Part shown: one piece after another, positions 20,879 through 27,191 of the stretch
Layout: each line of letters begins with the position of its first letter
Position numbering within the stretch: the stretch's first letter is position 1
From: an uncultured Sphingomonas sp.
Lineage (GTDB): Bacteria > Pseudomonadota > Alphaproteobacteria > Sphingomonadales > Sphingomonadaceae
Direction of reading: 5' to 3'
Length of the DNA: 43,349 nucleotides
Assembly (NCBI GenBank): GCA_913776255.1
Contig: CAJYLV010000035.1
Coordinates: forward strand, 1 to 43,349
Position numbers and translations under genes: made by a program
The notes under the pieces: generated by a model
Told to the model about the DNA's origin: nothing
The model's database searches: none
Seen by the model: the letters and a program-made list of their open reading frames with translations, nothing else

Positions 20879-21558
20879 GCGAGCTGCTGCCGATCGTGCG
20901 GCTGACCCTGCTGGTCGGCGGCACCGCGACGCTGGGAGCGCTGCCGGTCGCGTTCGCGCTGGCGTGGGTGCTGGCGCGGTGGCGGTTTCCGGGCAAGGTG
21001 CTGCTCGACGGGCTGGTGCACCTGCCGCTGGTGGTGCCGCCGGTGGTGACCGGCTGGGTGCTGTTGCTCGCCTTCGCGCCGGCCGGGCCGATCGGGCGCG
21101 TGCTGGAGGCGGGGTTCGGGGTCAGCGTGCTGTTCCGCTGGACCGGTGCGGCGATCGCGGCGGGGGTGATGGCCTTGCCGCTGATGGTGCGCGCGATGCG
21201 GCTGTCGATCGAGGCGGTCGACCGGCGGCTGGAACAGGCGGCGCGGACGCTGGGGGCGACACGCTGGCGCGCCTATGCGACCGTGACGCTGCCGCTCGCC
21301 GCGCCGGGGATCGCGGCGGCGCTGGTGCTGGGACTGGCGCGCGCGATCGGCGAGTTCGGCGCGACGATCACCTTCGTCTCGAACGTGCCGGGCGAGACGC
21401 AGACGCTGCCGCTCGCCATCTATGCCGCGCTCCAGCGACCGGGGGGCGAGAGCGAGGTATGGCGGCTGGCGGCGGTGTCGGTCGCGCTGTCGCTGGTGGC
21501 GCTGATCCTGTCTGAAACGCTGGTGCGGCGCGCGGGGCGGGGCGTGCATGTCCTTTGA
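20875..21558 (+). CDS. modB: Molybdate ABC transporter permease ModB
   Basis: Inner-membrane permease of 227 residues with about five hydrophobic segments. The ABC-permease coupling motif is LEQAARTLGATRWRAYATVT, followed by LPLAAPGIAAALVLGLARAI and GEFGATITFVSNVPGETQTL, the ModB signature. The open frame begins with TTG at 20875, overlapping the modA stop as TTGA. That is likely the start, because the next candidates would cut into the first membrane segment. It forms the channel for molybdate and overlaps modC by 11 bp. Confidence 0.93.
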   Translation: MSELLPIVRLTLLVGGTATLGALPVAFALAWVLARWRFPGKVLLDGLVHLPLVVPPVVTGWVLLLAFAPAGPIGRVLEAGFGVSVLFRWTGAAIAAGVMALPLMVRAMRLSIEAVDRRLEQAARTLGATRWRAYATVTLPLAAPGIAAALVLGLARAIGEFGATITFVSNVPGETQTLPLAIYAALQRPGGESEVWRLAAVSVALSLVALILSETLVRRAGRGVHVL

Positions 21559-22153
21559 CGTCGATGTGTCGGCGCGGCGCGGAGATGCGCTCGTCGGCGC
21601 GCGCTTCGTGGCCGGGGACGGGCTGACGGTGCTGGTCGGTGCGTCGGGGGCGGGGAAGACCAGCCTGCTCGACATGATCGCCGGGTTGCTGCGGCCAGTG
21701 CGCGGGCATGTGCGGGTCGGCGGACGGACGTTGTTCGATGCCGCCGCCGGGGTCGATATGCCGACAGAGCAGCGGCGCGCGGGCTATGTGTTTCAGGACG
21801 CGCGGTTGTTTCCGCATCGGCGCGTGCAGGCGAATTTGCTGTACGGCGCGCGCGACGCTTCGCGGCTGGCGGAGGTGGCGGCGACGCTCGACATCGCGCC
21901 GTTGCTGCGGCGCTGGCCGCGGACGCTGTCGGGGGGCGAGGCGCGGCGGGTGGCGATCGGGCGGGCGCTGCTCAGCGAGCCGGCGTTCCTGTTGCTCGAC
22001 GAGCCGCTGTCATCGCTCGACCCGGCGCGGCGCGAGGAGGCGATGCGCGCGATCGAGCGCGTGCGCGACACGCGCGCGGTGCCGATCCTGATGGTGACCC
22101 ACGATGCCGCCGAGGCCGAGCGGCTGGGGGATCGGGTGATAGCGATCGGGTAG
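21548..22153 (+). CDS. modC: Molybdate ABC transporter ATP-binding protein ModC (short form)
   Basis: ATPase of 201 residues that powers molybdate import. Walker A is GASGAGKTS, the Q-loop is in GYVFQDARLFPH, the signature is LSGGEARRVAIGRALL, Walker B is FLLLDEPLSSLD, and the switch His is in MVTHDAAEAERL. Typical ModC proteins are about 350 residues and carry a C-terminal TOBE/MOP molybdate-binding domain. Here the gene stops soon after the ATPase core. There is no sign of a frameshift, because the next 10 bp lead straight into a palindromic element. It shares an 11 bp overlap with modB. Confidence 0.93.
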   Translation: MSFDVDVSARRGDALVGARFVAGDGLTVLVGASGAGKTSLLDMIAGLLRPVRGHVRVGGRTLFDAAAGVDMPTEQRRAGYVFQDARLFPHRRVQANLLYGARDASRLAEVAATLDIAPLLRRWPRTLSGGEARRVAIGRALLSEPAFLLLDEPLSSLDPARREEAMRAIERVRDTRAVPILMVTHDAAEAERLGDRVIAIG

Positions 22154-22163
22154 GGCGCTTGAG

Positions 22164-22240
22164 CGTCATTGCGAGCGTAGCGAAGCAATCCAGGGTTGGA
22201 CCAGGACGCCCTGGATTGCTTCGCTACGCTCGCAATGACG
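22164..22240. repeat. Palindromic element, family 1 (copy 3, perfect arms)
   Basis: Two perfect 32-bp complementary arms (22164-22195 and 22209-22240) around a 13-nt loop. The arms differ from copy 1 at two positions, each with the matching change in the opposite arm. It fills the gap between the convergent modC and mtgA stops. Confidence 0.93.
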
Positions 22241-22246
22241 GAAAGG

Positions 22247-22921
22247 TCAGCGTAAACAGCTATCCAGCCCCGAGCGCCGCACGATCCCCACATAGCGCGC
22301 GATCTGGTTGCCGCGGCGGCGGACGAAGCCGGTCGGGGCAACCGCCTCGCGCTTCTTCGGCAGCGGCAGGACCGCGGCGATCCGTGCCGCCTCGACCGGA
22401 GTCAGCGTCGCGGCGCTGTGATGGAAATAGCGCTGCGCCGCCGCCTCGGCACCATAGGTGCCGATCCCGGTTTCGGCGATGTTGAGATAGACCTCCATGA
22501 TCCGCTGCTTGCCCCAGATCGTTTCGATCAACAGCGTGAACCATGCCTCCAGCGCCTTGCGGAGATAGCCGCCGCCCTGGAAGAGAAAGGCGTTCTTCGC
22601 GGTCTGCTGGCTGATCGTCGAGCCGCCGCGGATCCGCCGGCCCTCGGCATTATGCGCCGCGGCCCCGGCGATCGCGCGCCAGTCGAAGCCGTGATGGCTG
22701 CAGAAGCGCGCATCCTCGCCGGCGATCGCGGCGCGCGCCATGTCGGGGTCGATCCGCGACAAGGGCGTCCAGTCCTTGGTCACCGAATGCCCACCGACGA
22801 GATCGCCCATCATCGTCATCGTGAACGGCACGGGGACGATCGCGTACGCGCCCACCCAGACGAGCGACAGCACGACGAAGCCGAGGACGATCTTGAACAG
22901 CAGGCGCAGCGCAGTGAACAT
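22247..22921 (-). CDS. mtgA: Monofunctional biosynthetic peptidoglycan transglycosylase
   Basis: GT51 glycosyltransferase of 224 residues that polymerises lipid II into glycan strands on the periplasmic face. One N-terminal membrane anchor lies at about residues 5-27. The catalytic Glu is at about 69 in AAIAGEDARFCSHHGFDW. The other GT51 motifs are RIRGGSTISQQTAKN, then WFTLLIETIWGKQRIMEVYL with the second catalytic Glu, and LNIAETGIGTYGAEAAAQRY. There is no transpeptidase domain. It follows rpoH after 62 bp that contain a strong hairpin. Confidence 0.96.
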   Translation of the reverse strand: MFTALRLLFKIVLGFVVLSLVWVGAYAIVPVPFTMTMMGDLVGGHSVTKDWTPLSRIDPDMARAAIAGEDARFCSHHGFDWRAIAGAAAHNAEGRRIRGGSTISQQTAKNAFLFQGGGYLRKALEAWFTLLIETIWGKQRIMEVYLNIAETGIGTYGAEAAAQRYFHHSAATLTPVEAARIAAVLPLPKKREAVAPTGFVRRRGNQIARYVGIVRRSGLDSCLR

Positions 22922-22935
22922 GCGCCGCCTCGTAC

Positions 22936-22974
22936 CGGCACCGGGCGGGGTCGCTCAAGCCCCCGCCGGTGCCG
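22936..22974 (-). terminator. Hairpin between rpoH and mtgA, possible terminator or attenuator
   Basis: Arms 22936-22950 and 22960-22974 are nearly fully complementary (CGGCACCGG core, GC-rich) with a 9-nt loop. On the minus strand the hairpin begins about 10 nt after the rpoH stop and ends about 15 nt before mtgA. No U-run follows, so it is not a classical intrinsic terminator. Confidence 0.5.
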
Positions 22975-22983
22975 CATCGCGGG

Positions 22984-23886
22984 TCAGGCGGTCAGCAGCC
23001 GCTGGTCGCCCGCCAGCCGCATCATCGCGCGCTGGAGCTTTTCGAACGCGCGCACCTCGATCTGACGGACGCGCTCGCGCGAGACGCCATAGACCTGGCT
23101 GAGCTCCTCCAGTGTCTTGGGATCGTCGGTCAGCCGGCGCTCGGTGAGGATGTGCTTCTCGCGATCGTTGAGATCGTCCATCGCGCTCATCAGCATGTCG
23201 TGGCGGACGTCCGCCTCCTGCTGGTCGGCGACGACGCTGTCCTGCAGCGGCGCATCGTCCTGCAGCCAGTCCTGCCACTGGCCCTCGCCGTCCTCGCGCA
23301 TCGAGACGTTGAGCGACGTGTCGCCACCCATCGCCATGCGGCGGTTCATGCTGACCACGTCCGCCTCGGTGACGCCGAGATCGGTGGCGATCTTCTGGAC
23401 GTTCTCGGGCGTCAGGTCGCCGTCCTCGAACGCGTCGAGCCGCGCCTTCATCCGGCGCAGGTTGAAGAACAGCTTCTTCTGCGCCGCGGTGGTGCCCATC
23501 TTCACGAGGCTCCACGAGCGCAGGATGAACTCCTGGATCGAGGCGCGGATCCACCACATCGCATAGGTGGCGAGGCGGAAGCCGCGATCGGGCTCGAACT
23601 TCTTCACGCCCTGCATCAGCCCGATATTGCCCTCGGAGATCAGCTCGCTGACCGGCAGGCCGTAGCCGCGATAACCCATCGCGATCTTGGCGACGAGCCG
23701 CAGGTGGCTGGTGACGAGCTGCGCCGCGGCGTCGGTGTCGCCATGCTCCTGGAACCGCTTGGCGAGCATATATTCCTGCTCGGGCGCGAGGATCGGAAAC
23801 TTCTTGATCTCCGACAGGTAGCGATTGAGGCTCTGCTCCCCGCCGAGCGCAGGAATCGTCGCGGGGACGTTGCTGCGGGTTGCCAT
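22984..23886 (-). CDS. rpoH: RNA polymerase sigma-32 factor RpoH
   Basis: Heat-shock sigma factor of 300 residues. The RpoH box is QKKLFFNLRR at residues 136-145. Region 2 has LVTSHLRLVAKIAMGYRGYG and ELISEGNIGLMQGVKKFEPD, then RLATYAMWWIRASIQEFILR. Region 4 has LEELSQVYGVSRERVRQIEV. Length and order fit alphaproteobacterial RpoH. The ATG at 23886 has a GGAAGGGAG stretch just upstream. It lies 72 bp after rluD and 62 bp before mtgA on the same strand, so the three may share transcripts. I see no clear heat-shock or EcfG promoter in the short upstream gap. Confidence 0.97.
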   Translation of the reverse strand: MATRSNVPATIPALGGEQSLNRYLSEIKKFPILAPEQEYMLAKRFQEHGDTDAAAQLVTSHLRLVAKIAMGYRGYGLPVSELISEGNIGLMQGVKKFEPDRGFRLATYAMWWIRASIQEFILRSWSLVKMGTTAAQKKLFFNLRRMKARLDAFEDGDLTPENVQKIATDLGVTEADVVSMNRRMAMGGDTSLNVSMREDGEGQWQDWLQDDAPLQDSVVADQQEADVRHDMLMSAMDDLNDREKHILTERRLTDDPKTLEELSQVYGVSRERVRQIEVRAFEKLQRAMMRLAGDQRLLTA

Positions 23887-23958
23887 GATCCTAAGTCTCC
23901 CTTCCTTGCGGAATACGCGCGACGTGCCCGCTGGCGACGCCGACCCCGCGTTCCGTTT

Positions 23959-24906
23959 CTATACGATAAGCTGACTGAACAGTTCCTGCATGTCCGGCGG
24001 CATCGCGCTGTCGAAACCCAGCGTTTCGCCGGTGATCGGATGGACGAACCCCAGATGTGCCGCATGAAGCGCCTGTCGCCGGAAATTCAGCGTGTCCAGC
24101 ACCTGCTTGTGAGCATGTTTTGTTCTACCATAGACCGGGTCGCCCAGCAAGGCGTGCCCGATCGACGCCATGTGGACGCGCACCTGATGCGTGCGTCCGG
24201 TTTCCAGCCGGCATTCGACCAGCGTGGCGTCGCGGAGCAGCTCCAGCGTGCGATAATGCGTCACCGCGCGTTTGCCGCCGGGGACGATCGCGACCTTCTT
24301 GCGGTTGTTGGGCGAGCGCGCGAGCGGGGCGTCGACCGACCCCGCCGCCGGCATCGGCCGCCCGCCGACGATCGCGCGATAGCGACGGTCGATGCTATGC
24401 GCGGCGAACTGCTTGGCCAGTCCTTCGTGGGTGCGGTCGGTCTTGGCGGCGACCATCAGCCCGGAGGTGTCCTTGTCGATCCGGTGGACGATCCCGGGCC
24501 GCGCGACCCCGCCGATCCCCGACAGCGAGCCCTGACAATGGTGAAGCAGCGCGTTGACTAATGTGCCGTCGAGATTGCCGGCGGCGGGGTGGACGACCAG
24601 CCCGGCGGGCTTGTCGATCACGATCAGATGCTCGTCCTCGAAGGCGATAACGAGCGGTATGTCCTGTGCCTCGTTATGCGCCGGCGTGGGGGCGGGTACC
24701 GCGACTGCGAACCGCTCGCCCCCGCGCGCCTTGCGCGATGGATCGCGCATCGCGGTGTCGCCCTGCGTGACCTGCCCGGCGTTGATGAGCACCTTCAGCC
24801 GTTCGCGCGACAGCGTCGGCACCGCGTCGGCGAGCGCACGGTCCACCCGCCAGCCATCTGCCGCCGGTGCGATCGTCGCTTCGAGAATGATGACCCCCCG
24901 GTCCAT
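23959..24906 (-). CDS. rluD: RluA-family 23S rRNA pseudouridine synthase (RluD-like)
   Basis: Converts specific uridines of 23S rRNA to pseudouridine. It is 315 residues. An S4 RNA-binding domain covers about residues 18-75 (LSRERLKVLINAGQV). The catalytic domain has the strand DKPAGLVVHPAAGNLDGTLV and VHRIDKDTSGLMVAAKT with the catalytic Asp at about 144. Later blocks are RTHQVRVHMASIGHALLGDP and LHAAHLGFVHPITGE. The presence of the S4 domain points to RluC or RluD, and this arrangement is closer to RluD. Only 11 bp separate it from the divergent JAMM gene, so promoters must overlap coding DNA. Confidence 0.92.
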   Translation of the reverse strand: MDRGVIILEATIAPAADGWRVDRALADAVPTLSRERLKVLINAGQVTQGDTAMRDPSRKARGGERFAVAVPAPTPAHNEAQDIPLVIAFEDEHLIVIDKPAGLVVHPAAGNLDGTLVNALLHHCQGSLSGIGGVARPGIVHRIDKDTSGLMVAAKTDRTHEGLAKQFAAHSIDRRYRAIVGGRPMPAAGSVDAPLARSPNNRKKVAIVPGGKRAVTHYRTLELLRDATLVECRLETGRTHQVRVHMASIGHALLGDPVYGRTKHAHKQVLDTLNFRRQALHAAHLGFVHPITGETLGFDSAMPPDMQELFSQLIV

Positions 24907-24917
24907 TGCTTTGCTAA

Positions 24918-25379
24918 ATGGCGATGATGGTCAGGATTACAATCGCCCAGCGAAACGAACTGCGTGCGCTGGCTGCTTCGGAGCGTGATGAGGTGTGCGG
25001 CCTGTTGCTGGGCGAGGGCGACGACGTCACGCGGCTGCTGCCGTGTCGCAACGTCGCCGCCGATCCGGCGGCGCGATTCGAGATCGACCCGGCGGTGCTG
25101 ATCGCGGCGCATCGTGCGGCGCGGGGCGGGGGCGAGCGGGTCATCGGCCATTATCATTCGCATCCGTCGGGGGTGGCCGCGCCTTCGCCGCGCGACGCTG
25201 CCGACGCCGCGGCGGACGGCAGCATCTGGCTGATCGTCGCGGGCGCGGTGGTGACCGCGTGGCGCGCGGTGCCGGACGGCGCGGTCCACAGGCGGTTCGA
25301 TCCGCTGCCACTGGACGTAAGCGGTTGCGCAGGGTCCGGCGACTCGCCACAAGGCCGTAACGCCATCCCGCCGAGGTAG
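24918..25379 (+). CDS. JAMM/M67-family metalloprotease-like protein
   Basis: A 153-residue Mov34/MPN domain protein. The full JAMM zinc motif is visible: Glu25 in DEVCGLLLG, then HSH with His80 and His82, Ser90 and Asp93 in HSHPSGVAAPSPRD. It should be a zinc isopeptidase or amide hydrolase. Bacterial relatives process ubiquitin-like sulfur carriers or hydrolyse cysteine adducts, but no ThiS- or MoaD-like gene is adjacent here. The start may be 24918, 24924 or 24927, and there is no clear ribosome binding site. The C-terminal 30 residues look unstructured. It ends 8 bp before chpT. Confidence 0.85.
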   Translation: MAMMVRITIAQRNELRALAASERDEVCGLLLGEGDDVTRLLPCRNVAADPAARFEIDPAVLIAAHRAARGGGERVIGHYHSHPSGVAAPSPRDAADAAADGSIWLIVAGAVVTAWRAVPDGAVHRRFDPLPLDVSGCAGSGDSPQGRNAIPPR

Positions 25380-25387
25380 CCTTACCG

Positions 25388-26035
25388 ATGACCATCAGCC
25401 CGGTCGATTTCGCTTCGCTGCTCTGTTCGCGGCTGTGCCACGATCTGCTGTCACCGGTCGGCGCGCTCAACAACGGACTGGAATTGCTCAACGACGAAAC
25501 CGACCCCGATATGCGCGCGCGCTGCCTGGAGTTGCTCAACGAAAGCGCCCGCACGTCGGCGAACAAGCTCAAGTTCTTCCGGCTGGCGTTCGGCGCGGCG
25601 GGTGGGTTCGGCGAGCGCGTCGACGTGCGCGAGGCGCGGCAGGCGGTCGAGGCGCTGCTCGGCGACAACAAGCGCCTCAACCTGCAATGGATGGTCGAGG
25701 CGACCGAGCTGCCCAAGGCGGCGGTCAAGGTGCTGCTCAACCTCGCACTGATCGCGGGCGACACGTTGGTGCGCGGCGGCACGGTGACGATCGGCACCGA
25801 GGAAAGCGCCGAGGCGACCGAGATCGTGCTGCGCGCCGAGGGGCCGCGGATCGTGCTCGATCCCGATCTGCGCGCGACGCTGACCGACGGCCCGGCCGAC
25901 GACACCGCGGTGGCGCCGCGCGCCGCGGCGGCGTTCCTCGTCCATGAGCTGGTCAAGGAAGCGGGCGGATCGGTGGTGGTGAGTGAACCGGTCGACGGCG
26001 CCTTGCTGTTCGGCGCGGCGCTGCCGAACCGGTAA
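25388..26035 (+). CDS. chpT: Histidine phosphotransferase ChpT
   Basis: Dimeric phosphotransferase of 215 residues. In alphaproteobacteria ChpT passes phosphate from the kinase CckA to the master regulator CtrA and to CpdR. The phospho-accepting His is His18 in LCSRLCHDLLSPVGALNNGL, the family's best-known block. Residues 80-215 form a Bergerat-like domain that lacks the usual ATP-binding N and G boxes (AAVKVLLNLALIAGDTL, then GPADDTAVAPRAAAAFLVHE). It is 8 bp after the JAMM gene and probably co-transcribed with it. The che operon starts 1.2 kb downstream. Confidence 0.92.
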   Translation: MTISPVDFASLLCSRLCHDLLSPVGALNNGLELLNDETDPDMRARCLELLNESARTSANKLKFFRLAFGAAGGFGERVDVREARQAVEALLGDNKRLNLQWMVEATELPKAAVKVLLNLALIAGDTLVRGGTVTIGTEESAEATEIVLRAEGPRIVLDPDLRATLTDGPADDTAVAPRAAAAFLVHELVKEAGGSVVVSEPVDGALLFGAALPNR

Positions 26036-26190
26036 GTCTTCGCACAAAGCTAACCCGGTCTGGCGAGCTTTTTGACGAATTGATTGATGCGCCAATCTAA
26101 CAATGCAGAAGTAACTCCCTGATTAACCAACGGGATCGTCGGTCTATCGCCTAAAATTGAACATGCATCCGCTTGACGGATGGGTGTTCA

Positions 26191-27078
26191 ATGAGGCGAC
26201 TTATGACGGGAAGAACGATGACCGCGCTGGCGCTGAGCTTGATGCTCGGGGCGTGTGGCGATGGCGGGACCGATGCGTCTTTATCTTCTGCTGGCGCGGT
26301 TGGCAGCGGAACTGCAACGGCGGCGCCGGCTGCCACCTCCGGCTCGGCGCCGACGGCGCCAACCTATACGTACGAAAAGGCCGCCAACCTGAAGGTCGAT
26401 CGCAATTTCGTCGGGTACGACCGGCTTTCTTCCACGGTGACCGACGCAAACCTGACCGCCCCGGAGTTCAGCTCGTCCGACACGGCCGTGACGAGCTGGG
26501 GCCTGGCCACCTCGAAAATCACGTTCGCGGACAGTGCCGACCTGCCGGACGGGGGAGCGTTCTCCTTCCCCGGCGTCACCGGCGGGACCGGGTTATACAT
26601 CAAAAGCGGCACTCGTCTGGTATCGCTAAATCTGCCCGAGGAACTGTCGGCCTATCAGTATTTCACGTTCGCCGAATATGGCGACAGTAGCAAATACCGG
26701 CTGTTCGTCATCGGTTCGCCGACGAACCCTGCGGAGCTGAACGGCACTTCGACGCTCACCTATAAGGCGACCATCAACGAGGCCGACAAGCCGGCGGACG
26801 CGAAGCCGGCGCCGCTGGCCGTCGATTTGGCAAAGAGCGTCGTCTCCGGAATCGTACCGCTCTTCCGCGACGACAAGTCAGTGGACGTGACGCTTACCGG
26901 AACGATCGACGCGACCAAGCATATCAAGGGGGCGCTACAAAGCACCGATGGCAAGCTGACCGGCGAGTTCCGTGGCCGGCCATTCGGTCCCGGCGGCAAG
27001 GAACTGGCGCTGGTCATCGCCGTGAAGCAGGAAGACGGCAAGACGCGACCTACCTATCTCACCGGCACGCTTCAGTGA
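26191..27078 (+). CDS. Putative lipoprotein, possibly TbpB-like beta-barrel domain
   Basis: About 295 residues from the ATG at 26191; ATGs at 26203 and 26218 and a TTG at 26173 are alternatives, and no start has a convincing ribosome binding site. A lipoprotein signal is clear: hydrophobic run then LSLMLGAC with the lipobox Cys. A Ser/Ala/Thr/Gly-rich linker follows to about residue 60, then a mostly beta-strand region. The end (LTGEFRGRPFGPGGKELALV followed by an Ala-rich strand) resembles the closing strands of transferrin-binding-protein-like barrels found in many lipoproteins. It is less GC-biased and richer in Thr, Ser and Lys than its neighbours, which hints at acquisition. Function unknown. 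Confidence 0.7.
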   Translation: MRRLMTGRTMTALALSLMLGACGDGGTDASLSSAGAVGSGTATAAPAATSGSAPTAPTYTYEKAANLKVDRNFVGYDRLSSTVTDANLTAPEFSSSDTAVTSWGLATSKITFADSADLPDGGAFSFPGVTGGTGLYIKSGTRLVSLNLPEELSAYQYFTFAEYGDSSKYRLFVIGSPTNPAELNGTSTLTYKATINEADKPADAKPAPLAVDLAKSVVSGIVPLFRDDKSVDVTLTGTIDATKHIKGALQSTDGKLTGEFRGRPFGPGGKELALVIAVKQEDGKTRPTYLTGTLQ

Positions 27079-27128
27079 CGCGCGCGGCGCGGCATCGCTT
27101 CGTCATGGGCGGTGCCGCGCGCCCTCAG

Positions 27129-27144
27129 TAAAGACCCTTTTAAC
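27129..27144 (+). promoter_or_regulatory. CtrA-like binding box upstream of cheA
   Basis: TAAA at 27129-27132, seven bases, then TTAAC at 27140-27144. The Caulobacter CtrA consensus is TTAA-N7-TTAAC, so eight of nine defined bases match. It lies 48 bp upstream of the cheA ATG in a 113 bp gap. Inference only. Confidence 0.4.
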
Positions 27145-27191
27145 TGCTGACATGCCATGCCGACGCCAGCGACACGACGCGACGGGACCGC

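Noticed and set aside
26123..26130. TTAACC half site upstream of the lipoprotein
   Set aside because: No partner half site at the right distance, so not called a CtrA box.
27086..27123. Possible terminator after the lipoprotein gene
   Set aside because: GGCGCGGCA can pair with TGCCGCGC, but the loop is long, a bulge is needed and no U-run follows; too weak to list as a terminator.
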